Positions 33,039 to 41,165 of a stretch of 64,000 nucleotides of DNA are shown piece by piece (position 1 is the first letter of the stretch; every line of letters starts with the position of its first letter). The stretch comes from CAXMMR01 sp965198995 (GTDB lineage Bacteria; Pseudomonadota; Alphaproteobacteria; Acetobacterales; Acetobacteraceae). Made by a program: the position numbers and the translations under genes. Under the pieces are notes generated by a model. That model did no database searches and was not told the origin of the DNA. It was given only the letters and a program-made list of their open reading frames with translations. The stretch is taken from contig CBDAQG010000002.1 of assembly GCA_965198995.1 (NCBI GenBank), positions 124,001-188,000 on the forward strand. The letters run 5' to 3'.

Positions 33039-33445
33039 GTGAAACGTGAGGCGCGCCGCAGCTTGTATGTAGGTCCGCCGTGGTGGCGGCTGATACATAA
33101 TACCGAGGCACGAGCACTGGAGGCACGAGCACTGGAGGCACGAGCACTGGAGGCACGAGCACTGGAGGCACCAGCACTGGTGGTACAAGCACGGGCGGCA
33201 CGAGCACAGGTGGAACCAGCACCGGCGGCACCAGCGGTTCGTCCGGCGCCAGCGCCGCCAGCCTGCTCGCCGCCTATCTCGCGGCCGAGCCCACCTACCG
33301 GGCTCAGGCGATCCAGGCCGGCATCAATTCCCTGACCTCGCTCGGCCAGACTGTCAACATCCTGACCTCGCTCTCGGACACGCCAGGCGCCGTCGACGTC
33401 AACCTCGCGATCTTCGACCTCGACAACCAAACGACCAATTACACG
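33039..33445 (+). pseudogene. Out-of-frame N-terminal part of the glycine-rich repeat protein
   Basis: Upstream of the annotated-looking ATG 33446, the same frame encodes plausible protein back to about 33107 (SLLAAYLAAEPTYRAQAIQ, LTSLGQTVNILTSLSDTPG), but has no start codon and meets TAA at 33098. In the next frame a segment from GTG 33039 or TTG 33063 reads YVGPPWWRLIHNT up to 33104. Adding a single G at about 33105 would join it to the GGTST repeats and restore one long protein. So the gene carries a one-base deletion, or the sequence has an error there. Confidence 0.6.
33107..33238 (+). repeat. 15-bp tandem repeat encoding GTSTG
   Basis: Four perfect copies of GGCACGAGCACTGGA (33107-33166) followed by four diverged copies and a partial one. 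Copy number change would not alter the frame because the unit is 15 bases. Encodes a Gly/Thr/Ser linker. Confidence 0.9.
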
Positions 33446-34573
33446 ATGCAGGCCGGCGTCTCGGGAGTGCTGCTACAGGGCGTGCAGCCAGTCGCGATCG
33501 GCGATGGCGGCATTGGCCACGCCTTGCTGGTCGCCAACAACGGCAATGGCTACCTGATCGCCAACGGCGCCAACGACACCCTGGTCGGCGGCGCCAACAA
33601 CACAACTTTCTACACCTATGGCCCCGCCACCATCGTCGGCGGCAGCGGCCATGACGAGATCGTCGCCAGCTCCGGCAACGCGGTCATCACAACCGGCGTC
33701 GGCGGCAGCCTGTTGTTTCTCGGCTCTGGCACCGACAACATCACCGATGCCGTTAGCGACAATGGCAATGACACTGTCGTCGTCGAACCCGGCGGCAACG
33801 ACACGATCTATGCCAACGCCGCATCGACAGTGTTCGGCGCCTATGGCGCTGAGTTCACCTTATATGAGGGCGCCGGTCATGGCAGCGAGGTCGTGGTGGG
33901 TGCCGGCACCGGACTGATACATGGCGGCGCCGGAGCAGGCGGCCTGATCTTCGGCGGCTCGAACTCACTGCAGCTTTTCGGCGGCAGCGGTGCCGAGACC
34001 GTCGTCTGCGGCAGCGGCCAGTCGCTGGTCTATGGCGGCACCGGCGGGGACGTGATCTATGGCGGCAGCGGCGCCGGCATCTTCTACGGCGCCAACGCGC
34101 CGACCGAGATCGTCGTCGGCAACGGCCCGTCGACCGTGGTCGGCGGCGCGCAGAACCAGGTCTTCATCGGCGGCAGCTACAATAACGAGCTGATCGCCGG
34201 CACCGGCAACGAGAGCCTGATCGCCTCCGGCGCCACCGGCAGCAACGAGTTCTATCTCGGTAGCGGCAACGACCTGATCTACGGCGGCAGCGGCGACGAC
34301 GTCTTCGTCGGCGGCAGCGGCAATGCGACCGTGGCCGGCGACGGTGGTAACAACCTCTACCAGTTCTTTCGCGGCAGTGCCGGTGGCAGCCTCGTCGTCC
34401 TCGACTTCACGCCCGGACGCGACTTCATCGACCTCGTCAACTATACCCAGAGCCCAAGCGACGTCCTCGCCACTCAGCTCAATGCCGGCGGCAACACCGG
34501 CATAACCCTGCAGGACGGCACCCAGGTGGTGTTCGCCGGCGTCGGCCATCTCAGCGCCTCGGCGTTCCTGTAG
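33446..34573 (+). CDS. Glycine-rich RTX-like (calcium-binding hemolysin-type) repeat protein
   Basis: The intact open frame from ATG 33446 gives 375 residues dominated by GGSG/GNGN-type nonapeptide-like beta-roll units: NGNGYLIANGANDTLVGGANN, GNDLIYGGSGDDVFVGGSGN and similar, which resemble RTX calcium-binding repeats. The C-terminus (FTPGRDFIDLVNY, ITLQDGTQVVFAGVGHLSASAFL) is a conserved ending seen in repeat proteins of this group and may serve export. The true N-terminus lies upstream but is out of frame by one base. Probably a secreted or surface protein; no type I exporter is nearby. Confidence 0.8.
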   Translation: MQAGVSGVLLQGVQPVAIGDGGIGHALLVANNGNGYLIANGANDTLVGGANNTTFYTYGPATIVGGSGHDEIVASSGNAVITTGVGGSLLFLGSGTDNITDAVSDNGNDTVVVEPGGNDTIYANAASTVFGAYGAEFTLYEGAGHGSEVVVGAGTGLIHGGAGAGGLIFGGSNSLQLFGGSGAETVVCGSGQSLVYGGTGGDVIYGGSGAGIFYGANAPTEIVVGNGPSTVVGGAQNQVFIGGSYNNELIAGTGNESLIASGATGSNEFYLGSGNDLIYGGSGDDVFVGGSGNATVAGDGGNNLYQFFRGSAGGSLVVLDFTPGRDFIDLVNYTQSPSDVLATQLNAGGNTGITLQDGTQVVFAGVGHLSASAFL

Positions 34574-34759
34574 GCCGGCGACGGGGCCGAGATGGCGCGC
34601 GATCCGGCCGAGACTTGCGACGACTCGCCAGGCATCGTTAAGTGAGTGCCGTCTCGACAGGTGCGACCCTCGCACGCCTCGCCCTCCGCCTTGATCGCCG
34701 GCCCGACCTTAAACGGGCAGCGTCAGCCTGGCCTTCCTCCAGCAAGGGGAGACCCTGCC

Positions 34760-35263
34760 ATGAGCGTGCAGTCCCAAGAAGTCGCCGAGACCGCGGCAAA
34801 TCCGCTCGACATCATGGAGCAGATCGTCGCCGCAAATGACTGGGTGTTCGACCGTCGCAGCGATGCCGAGATGGCAGCCGAGGCGCCCGGCAAATGGTGC
34901 GATTACGGCCTCTATTTCAGCTGGTCGCGTGAGATCAGCGCTATGCACTTTACCTGCACCTTCGACCTGAAGGTGCCGGCCAAACGTCGCAATGCCCTGT
35001 TCGAACTGCTCGCACTGGCGAATGAGCGGCTCTGGATCGGGCATTTCGGCATGGACGCCGATGACGGCATGCCGCTGTTTCGCCACTCGGTGCTGCTGCG
35101 CGGCGCGCCAGGCGCCTCGGCGGAGAGCCTGGAGGACATGGTCGACATCGCCATCGCCGAGTGCGAGCGCTTCTTCCCGGCGTTTCAGTTCGTGCTCTGG
35201 GGCGGCAAGACCCCGACCGACGCGCTGGCCTCGGCCATGCTGGAATGCGCCGGCGAGGCCTGA
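34760..35263 (+). CDS. YbjN domain-containing protein
   Basis: A 167-residue soluble protein. DIMEQIVAANDWVFDRRSDAEM, then CDYGLYFSWSREISAMHFTC and LFELLALANERLWIGHFGMD match the YbjN/type III chaperone-like fold. The C-terminal AIAECERFFPAFQFVLWGGKTP is also typical. ATG 34760 follows AAGGGGA. It directly precedes proC, an arrangement common in alphaproteobacteria, and may be cotranscribed; function unknown. Confidence 0.88.
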   Translation: MSVQSQEVAETAANPLDIMEQIVAANDWVFDRRSDAEMAAEAPGKWCDYGLYFSWSREISAMHFTCTFDLKVPAKRRNALFELLALANERLWIGHFGMDADDGMPLFRHSVLLRGAPGASAESLEDMVDIAIAECERFFPAFQFVLWGGKTPTDALASAMLECAGEA

Positions 35264-35413
35264 GAGCCCGTTTGATCATGCTGCTCGGGTGGGCAGCTGA
35301 CGCGCCTTTGTTGCGCGCCGCCGCTCACGGTCATGAAGGCCACGCGGCGTCAGTGCTCGCCAAGACGCGCCAGCCGTCGCTGCCGGGCGCAGTCTCGAAC
35401 GGGCTCTGCGCGG

Positions 35414-36208
35414 ATGTCTGATCCGGCGATTCTGCTGCTCGGCTGCGGGCGTATGGGCGGTGCGATGCTGGCTGGCTGGCGGGCCGGCGGGCTGGCCCCC
35501 TCCGTCATCGTCGACCCTGCGCTTGCCGCGGCCGGACGCGAGGGCGATCGTCTGGTCGCCTCGGTCGAGGCGGTGCCGGCCGGATTCCGGCCCAACGCGG
35601 TGGTGCTTGCCGTCAAGCCGCAGATGGCGGAGGCGGTGCTGCCGTCGCTGGCCGGACGGGTAGGCGACGCGGTGGTGATCTCCGTCATGGCAGGGCGCAG
35701 CGTCCGGTCGCTGTCGGAGGCGCTGGCGACCGGGACGGTGGTGCGGGCGATGCCGAACACGCCGGCGGCGATCGGTCAGGGCATGACGGTCGCCTTCGCC
35801 GGCCCTGCGGTCGACGCCGTACAGCACGCGCTGGCCGAGCGGCTGCTGCGCAGCTCGGGTGAGCTGGCCTGGATCGATGACGAGGCGCTGATGGACGCGG
35901 TCACCGCGGTGTCCGGCAGCGGTCCGGCCTACGTGTTCCTGCTCGCCGAGCTGATGGAGCAGGTCGGCGTCGAGCTTGGCCTGCCGCCAGCGCTGGCGCG
36001 GTTGCTGGCGCGCCGGACCGTGTCCGGCTCGGGTGCGCTGCTTGCCGCCAGCGACGAGGACGCCGCGGCGCTGCGGCGCGGCGTTACCAGTCCGAACGGC
36101 ACCACCGAGCGCGCGCTCGCCGTGCTGATGGCGCCCGAGGCTTGGCCGGAGAGCCTGCGGCGGGCGCTGGCCGCCTGCGCCGAACGGTCTCGGGAGTTGG
36201 CGAAGTAA
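35414..36208 (+). CDS. proC: Pyrroline-5-carboxylate reductase
   Basis: Last step of proline synthesis, NAD(P)H-dependent reduction of pyrroline-5-carboxylate. 264 residues. N-terminal Rossmann motif ILLLGCGRMGGAMLAGW, VVLAVKPQMAEAVL, VRAMPNTPAAIGQGM, and the C-terminal signature SGSGPAYVFLLAELM and TSPNGTTERALAVL. ATG 35414 is the family start. 150 bases separate it from the YbjN gene and hold no feature I can name. A degenerate R1 repeat follows the stop. Confidence 0.95.
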   Translation: MSDPAILLLGCGRMGGAMLAGWRAGGLAPSVIVDPALAAAGREGDRLVASVEAVPAGFRPNAVVLAVKPQMAEAVLPSLAGRVGDAVVISVMAGRSVRSLSEALATGTVVRAMPNTPAAIGQGMTVAFAGPAVDAVQHALAERLLRSSGELAWIDDEALMDAVTAVSGSGPAYVFLLAELMEQVGVELGLPPALARLLARRTVSGSGALLAASDEDAAALRRGVTSPNGTTERALAVLMAPEAWPESLRRALAACAERSRELAK

Positions 36209-36331
36209 GGCCAGGAGGCCTGCTCCTGGACTTCGCTGGGGCCGTAAGCCCCAGGCCTCGTTTGTCGAAGAACATCATTGACGGACGCTGGCGGGATCGG
36301 ATCTCGTCCGTGGCAGAGCCCTGGCCTTCCT
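36209..36331. repeat. Degenerate R1 repeat
   Basis: CCAGGAG/CTCCTGG, CTGGGGC-CGTAA-GCCCCAG and a GGCAGAGCCCTGGCCTTCC end. Same module order as elsewhere but diverged arms. Lies between proC and the TetR gene. Confidence 0.65.
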
Positions 36332-36355
36332 GATGATCTATCCTATTGTCTGGCC

Positions 36356-37051
36356 ATGGATGATTTTGATGCAGCCCTCATCGGCTCCGCCTTCGCCCTC
36401 GCTGCCGAGGTTGGCTGGCGCGAGGTCAGCGTCGCCGAGGCGGCGCGCCGTGCCGACCTGCCGCTCGACCAGGCGCGCACCCGCTTTCCCGTCAAGGGTG
36501 CGATCCTGGCGCGTTTTGGCGTGCTCGCCGACCAGGCGGCGCTGAAGAGCTCGCTGGCCGAGGGCAGCGTGCGCGAGCGCCTGTTCGATTTGCTGATGAG
36601 CCGCTTCGACGTGCTGCAGCAGCACCGCGCCGGCGTGCTGGCGCTACTCGACGCGCTGCCGTTCGACCCTGGCGCGGCGATGCTGCTGGCGGGCGCCACC
36701 GGGCGCTCGATGGCCTGGATGCTGGAGGCGGCCGGCTGTCCGGCCTCCGGGCTTGTCGGCATGCTGCGCGTCGACGGGCTGACCGCGGTGTGGCTGTGGA
36801 CGGTGCGCGCCTGGCGCCAGGACGAGAGCGTGGACTTGTCGAGCACGATGGCGGCCCTGGATCGGGCGCTCGACCGCGCCGAGCAGGCAGCGGGTTGGCT
36901 CGGCCGTGGCGGCACTGGCGACGGCACCGAGGCGAGCGCGTCGTTCAACACGCCTGAGATGTCGCCCGAAGAGGCGGCCGAGCTCGGCATTGTCGAGACG
37001 GTCGTGCCGCCGCCGCCACCCGACCCGCCGCCGCCGGCGTCGCCACCCTGA
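36356..37051 (+). CDS. TetR family transcriptional regulator
   Basis: About 231 residues. The N-terminal HTH reads AAEVGWREVSVAEAARRADLPLDQARTRFPVKGAILARFG, a clear TetR DNA-binding domain, followed by a helical ligand domain. The C-terminus is unusual: an acidic stretch SPEEAAELGIVETV and a proline run (PPPPPDPPPPAS). ATG 36356 starts the domain cleanly. It lies 100 bases before the phasin gene in the same direction, so a role in PHB or phasin control is possible but unproven. Confidence 0.82.
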   Translation: MDDFDAALIGSAFALAAEVGWREVSVAEAARRADLPLDQARTRFPVKGAILARFGVLADQAALKSSLAEGSVRERLFDLLMSRFDVLQQHRAGVLALLDALPFDPGAAMLLAGATGRSMAWMLEAAGCPASGLVGMLRVDGLTAVWLWTVRAWRQDESVDLSSTMAALDRALDRAEQAAGWLGRGGTGDGTEASASFNTPEMSPEEAAELGIVETVVPPPPPDPPPPASPP

Positions 37052-37154
37052 TCCATCGTTGACCGGATACCCCGTTCGAACAGTGCAGCCGATCGGGCCG
37101 GCAGGCGTTCGGCATGCAAGGTGAGCATGCCCCGGCTCGCCGCAGGAGGGTTCC

Positions 37155-37757
37155 ATGGCAGAACAGACCGGTACGCCGATGGCCAAGACCAGTGCGAAGA
37201 GCAGCGACGCGGCGCGCACCACGGTGGATGCCGGCGCCGAGATCGCCCGCGAGGCGGCGGCGACCGGCGAGAGTATCGCCGCTGCCGCTAACGACCAGGC
37301 CGGCCGCGCCACCCGCCAGGCCGCCGAGATGCAGGGCAGAATGTTTGGCGACTTCACCAAGATGTTTGCCGAGTTGAAGCTGCCGGCGGCGCCGGACATG
37401 GAGGCGCTGCTGTCAGCGCATCGGCGCAACGTCGAGGTGCTCTCGGCGGCCAACCGGGTCGCCATGGAGGGTGCCCAGGTGGTCGCCCGCCGGCACATGG
37501 AGATCATGCAGCAGACGATGGCGGAGCTCACCGAACAGGTGCGCGAGCTGGCCGCGCCCGAGCCGCCGCAGGTCAAGGCGGCGCGGCAGGCCGACCTGCT
37601 CAAGCGGTCCTACGAGCACGCGGTGACCAACATGCGCGAGCTTGGTGAGCTGATCCAGAAGAGCAACGGCGAGGCGCTGATGCTGCTCAACCAGCGCTTC
37701 ACGGAAGCGCTCGGCGAGGTTCGTGGCATCATCGAGACCTCGGGCAAGCAGGGCTGA
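37155..37757 (+). CDS. phaP: Phasin family protein
   Basis: Granule-coating protein for PHB. 200 residues with the phasin_2 core: FGDFTKMFAELKLPAAPDMEALLSAHRRNVEVLSAANRVAMEGAQVVARRHMEIMQQTMAEL and a C-terminal helical part. The first 60 residues are Ala-rich and basic. ATG 37155 follows AGGAGG at ideal spacing. It works with the depolymerase encoded at 5.7 kb; the adjacent TetR gene may regulate it. GCATGC occurs twice (37111 and 37125) in the upstream region, a possible operator. Confidence 0.92.
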   Translation: MAEQTGTPMAKTSAKSSDAARTTVDAGAEIAREAAATGESIAAAANDQAGRATRQAAEMQGRMFGDFTKMFAELKLPAAPDMEALLSAHRRNVEVLSAANRVAMEGAQVVARRHMEIMQQTMAELTEQVRELAAPEPPQVKAARQADLLKRSYEHAVTNMRELGELIQKSNGEALMLLNQRFTEALGEVRGIIETSGKQG

Positions 37758-37766
37758 CGGCACAGC

Positions 37767-39416
37767 ATGGTGAGCTTCGCCGACATCGCCGTCCCGACGC
37801 CGACGGCCGAGACGCTGGCCGCCGAGTATGACGCGATCTCGCGCCTGCTCGACGGCGGGCGCGAGGGCGAGGCGCGGGACGCCTTCGATGCGGCGCGGCG
37901 CGGCTATGAGAGCTGGAGCAGCCTGGTGTCGCTGCGCTTTGAGCAGGACACCACCGACGCCGCGGCCAAGCAGCAGCGCGACTATGCCGACGCGTTGGCG
38001 CCGGTCGCGACCGAGCACGAGATTGGGGTCAAGCGCCGGTTGCTGCAGGGGGTGAGCGCGCCGAGCTACCTGCAGCGGCTGTGGCAGAACGACCTGACCA
38101 CCTTCGACCCGGCGATCGCCTCCAGCCTGGAGGAGGAGAGCCGGCTGTCATCCCGCTACACCGCGCTGATGGCCTCGGCGGCGATCGAGATCGACGGCGT
38201 GACCGTTAACCTGGCCGGCTTGTCGCCCTACACGACCAGCCCGGACCGAGCGCTGCGGGCCCGGGCGCAGCAGGCGCGTTGGGCGTTCTTCGAGGCCAAT
38301 GGCGAGGCGCTCGATGGGCTCTATCACGAGCTGGTGCAGCTGCGGCATGGCATGGCTCGCACCCTCGGCCTGCCGAGCTATACGCCGCTCGCCTATCGCC
38401 GCCTGCGCCGCACCGACTATGGGCCGGAGGAGGTCGCGCGCTATCGCGACGAGGTGGCGACGCATGTAACGCCGCTGGTCGGTAGGGTTCTGGAGCGGCG
38501 CCGGGCGGAGAACGGCTGGGACCGGCTGCGGTATTGGGACGAAGGCCTGATTGACCCAGCCGGAAATCCGGGCCCGGCCGGCGATCATGACTTCCTGGTG
38601 GCGGCGGCGCAGGGCCTGTTCGACGCCATGGACCCGCGGATGGGGGACTTCTACCGCCGGATGGTCGAGGGTGGCCTGCTCGACCTGAAGAACCGACCCG
38701 GCAAGGCCGGCGGCGGCTTCTGCACCTCGTTTCCGACGCACGGGGTGCCGTTCATCTTTGCCAACTTCAACGGCACCGCGGACGACATCAACGTCTTCAC
38801 CCACGAGATGGGCCACGCCTTTCAGAACTGGGAGAGCCGCCACCAGCCGGGGATCGACATGCTGTGGCCGACCATGGAGGCGGCTGAGATCAACTCGATG
38901 GGGCTCGAGTTCCTGTCCTACCCGCAGATCGGCCGGCTGGTTGGCGAGGCGCAGGCGGAGCGCTTCCGCCGCATGCACCTGATCGGCTCGCTGCAGTTCC
39001 TGCCCTACGGCGTCTGCGTCGACCACTTCCAGCACGAGGTCTATGCCAACCCGACGATGAGCCCGGCGGAGCGCCATGCGACCTGGCAGCGGCTGGAGCG
39101 GCGCTACATGCCATGGACTGATTACGGCGACATCGCCTACCCGGCGAAGGGCGGCCTGTGGCAGGCCAAGCAGCACATCTACAGCTCGCCCTTCTACTAT
39201 ATCGACTACACGCTGGCGCTGTGCTGCGCGATGCAGTTCTGGACCCGCTCGCGGACCGACTATGCCGGGGCGCTCGACGCCTACATCGCCCTGGCCGGAC
39301 GCGGCGGCTCGGCGCCGTTCGGCGAGCTAGTCGCCTCGGCCGGGCTTACCTCGCCGTTTCAGCCGGGCGTGCTGGCGGCGGCGGCGCGCGAGGCGGCGTC
39401 GGTTTTGGGGTTCTAA
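37767..39416 (+). CDS. M3 family oligoendopeptidase
   Basis: A 549-residue cytoplasmic zinc oligopeptidase. Zinc motif DDINVFTHEMGHAFQNWE with the third ligand in EAAEINSMGLEFLSYP. The rest (YTPLAYRRLRRTDYGPEEVARYRDEVATHV, KAGGGFCTSFPTHGVPFIFANFNGT) matches the PepF/M3 family. It begins nine bases after the phasin stop, so the two may share a transcript. It fits the peptide-using profile of the window. Confidence 0.94.
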   Translation: MVSFADIAVPTPTAETLAAEYDAISRLLDGGREGEARDAFDAARRGYESWSSLVSLRFEQDTTDAAAKQQRDYADALAPVATEHEIGVKRRLLQGVSAPSYLQRLWQNDLTTFDPAIASSLEEESRLSSRYTALMASAAIEIDGVTVNLAGLSPYTTSPDRALRARAQQARWAFFEANGEALDGLYHELVQLRHGMARTLGLPSYTPLAYRRLRRTDYGPEEVARYRDEVATHVTPLVGRVLERRRAENGWDRLRYWDEGLIDPAGNPGPAGDHDFLVAAAQGLFDAMDPRMGDFYRRMVEGGLLDLKNRPGKAGGGFCTSFPTHGVPFIFANFNGTADDINVFTHEMGHAFQNWESRHQPGIDMLWPTMEAAEINSMGLEFLSYPQIGRLVGEAQAERFRRMHLIGSLQFLPYGVCVDHFQHEVYANPTMSPAERHATWQRLERRYMPWTDYGDIAYPAKGGLWQAKQHIYSSPFYYIDYTLALCCAMQFWTRSRTDYAGALDAYIALAGRGGSAPFGELVASAGLTSPFQPGVLAAAAREAASVLGF

Positions 39417-39482
39417 AAGGTCCAGGGGCCGTGAGGCCCCAGACCCCCATTCACTGCAGTCCAGGGCGACGTTCCTGGTCTT
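39416..39482. repeat. R1 repeat
   Basis: GGGGCC-GTGA-GGCCCC and GTCCAGGGCGACGTTCCTGG (one arm diverged). It begins at the M3 peptidase stop and supplies the final residues (DQERRPGLQ) of the VTT-domain protein. Confidence 0.75.
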
Positions 39483-40122
39483 CGCCCTCGGTGTTGTAGC
39501 GGCGGAGCAGCAGGATGCCGACGGCGGCGGAGAGCGCAAACAGGAGCAGGCCGATCAGGAGCTGGGCGCCGCGGGCGACGTGGGCGCCGCTGCCGATGAG
39601 CGCGAACACCACTGTCTGGGGCAGGTAGCCGAGCGCCGAGGCGGTCAGGAACGGGAGTGCCGGGACGGCGGAGACGCCGGCGAGAAGGTTGAGCAGCAGG
39701 TTGTTGCCGACTGGGAGCAGGCGGAGCGTCAGGGTGGCGCTGAACGGGCGGGCGGCGAGACGGTCGTCCAGCCTGGCGAGGCGGGGCGATGCGGCGATGC
39801 GGCGGGCGGCCCAGTTGCGGGCGACGGCGCGGGCCCAGGCGAAGTCGGCGGCGCAGCTCAGCACCTGGACGAGCAGCGCCAGCAGGCCGCCGATGGCGGC
39901 GCCGAAGGCGTAGGCGGCGGCAAAGGCGACCAGCTGGCGCGGCAGGCCGACGGCGCAGAGCAGGGTGCCGACGGCGACCAGCGCGAGGGCGGCGCTGGGG
40001 TCGCGCGAGGCCGAGAGGCCGGCGAGCAGGTGGGCGCCGCCCTGGAGCTGGACCAGACGCAAGGCGGCGCCGGCCAGCAGCAGGCCGACCAGGAGCAGGA
40101 CCGGCTTGGCCAGGGCGTTCAA
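39451..40122 (-). CDS. VTT domain (TVP38/TMEM64, DedA-like) membrane protein
   Basis: About 223 residues with four or five hydrophobic segments. The VTT core is seen in VGLPRQLVAFAAAYAFGAAIGGLLALLVQVL and LRLLPVGNNLLLNLLAGVSAVPALPFLTASALGYLPQTVVFALIGSG. DedA/VTT proteins act in lipid flipping and envelope maintenance in known cases. TTG 40122 is preferred because the frame before it runs into R3 copy B. The last residues come from R1. It follows the GT2 gene on the same strand with R3 in between. Confidence 0.85.
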   Translation of the reverse strand: MNALAKPVLLLVGLLLAGAALRLVQLQGGAHLLAGLSASRDPSAALALVAVGTLLCAVGLPRQLVAFAAAYAFGAAIGGLLALLVQVLSCAADFAWARAVARNWAARRIAASPRLARLDDRLAARPFSATLTLRLLPVGNNLLLNLLAGVSAVPALPFLTASALGYLPQTVVFALIGSGAHVARGAQLLIGLLLFALSAAVGILLLRRYNTEGEDQERRPGLQ

Positions 40123-40130
40123 GCGAGGAT

Positions 40131-40336
40131 CTTCAAAGCTGCGGATTTTTGCAATGCGTGAAATACAGCAAGATTTGGAAAGGCTTGCCAAAGGCGGCTT
40201 GCGCCATGAGGACCGCGGCAACTTTGTTTATTTTCAACACGTTGATTGAAAGCTTGCCTATAGGCAAGATTGCCAGGAGCGCCGCCGCAGGCCTCGGCTC
40301 AGGGCATTGCTAGCACGATCATGGGGTCGTCCCATC
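40131..40336. repeat. R3 repeat, copy B
   Basis: Second copy of the ~200 bp element at 12678. The central dyad here is the perfect 16-bp palindrome CTTGCCTATAGGCAAG (40253-40268). Flanking shared blocks AAAGCTGCGG, GAAATACAGCAAGATTTGG, ATTTTCAA and ATTGCTAGCACGAT keep their order. It fills the gap between two minus-strand genes and provides the stop codon of the GT2 gene. Confidence 0.78.
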
Positions 40337-41086
40337 GACCGGACGCTCGACGATGGGGCGCTTCCAGCGGCGCTGCAGCCAGGATACGCCGACGAGGTCG
40401 AAGATGCCCACCCAGAGCCGATCGAGGGTGCCGTAGTTCGAGGCGCCGCTGGTGCGGGGGCGGTGGTCGACGGGGACTGAGATGACCCGGCCGCCGGCGC
40501 GGATGAACAGGGCCGGCAGGTAGCGGTGCATGTGGTCGAAGGCGGGCAGCTCGAGGAAGGCGTCGCGGCGGAACAGTTTTAGGCCGCAGCCGGTGTCGGG
40601 CGTTGCGTCATGCAGCAGGGCGATGCGGATGCGGTTGGCGGCGCGGGAGGCGAGGCGCTTGGCGAGGCTGTCGCGCCGCCTGGTGCGATGGCCGGCGACC
40701 AGCAGGCGGGCGTTGTCGGGCTCGGCCAAGGCGCGGGCGAGCAGGGTCGGGATGTCGGCGGGGACGTTCTGGCCGTCGCCGTCCAGGGTTGCGATCCAGG
40801 CGCCGCGGGCGGCGCGCACGCCGCTGACGACGGCGGCGCTTTGGCCGCAACTCGCGCGGTGGCGCAGCGAGCGGACGCCCCGGCTGGCGGCGTCGGCGAG
40901 GCGGGCGGGGGTGGCGTCGGTGCTGCCGTCGTCGACGTAGACGATCTCGTGGGGGGTGGCCGCGAGGGCGGCGGTGATCTCGTCGACCAGCGGGCCGATG
41001 TTTTCCGCCTCGTTGCGCACCGGGACGACGACGCTCAGCAGCATCGGCGGCTCGCCGGGACTTGGATCGCCTGGGGCAGTGCTCAT
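40319..41086 (-). CDS. Glycosyltransferase family 2 (dolichyl-phosphate-mannose synthase-like)
   Basis: About 255 residues. GT-A fold motifs: LSVVVPVRNEAENIGPLVDEI, IVYVDDGSTDATPARL, and the metal-binding ATLDGDGQNVPADIP. SYNYG-like end region is GASNYGTLDRLWVGIFDLVGVSWLQRRW, typical of bacterial DPM1-like enzymes that load sugars onto polyprenyl phosphate or modify lipid A. ATG 41086 is chosen; ATG 41044 is possible. It is divergent from ctaA, 79 bases apart. The stop lies in R3 copy B. Confidence 0.9.
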   Translation of the reverse strand: MSTAPGDPSPGEPPMLLSVVVPVRNEAENIGPLVDEITAALAATPHEIVYVDDGSTDATPARLADAASRGVRSLRHRASCGQSAAVVSGVRAARGAWIATLDGDGQNVPADIPTLLARALAEPDNARLLVAGHRTRRRDSLAKRLASRAANRIRIALLHDATPDTGCGLKLFRRDAFLELPAFDHMHRYLPALFIRAGGRVISVPVDHRPRTSGASNYGTLDRLWVGIFDLVGVSWLQRRWKRPIVERPVDGTTP

Positions 41087-41165
41087 CTTGATGGGGCGGG
41101 TAGCACCGGCGCTCCGGCCACGGCAAGCTGCGCCGCAGGACCGTGCGAGGGGGGTCTGGCCACCG

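Noticed and set aside
33107..33238. Possible CRISPR array
   Set aside because: Units are 15 bp, directly adjacent with no spacers, and lie in a coding frame.
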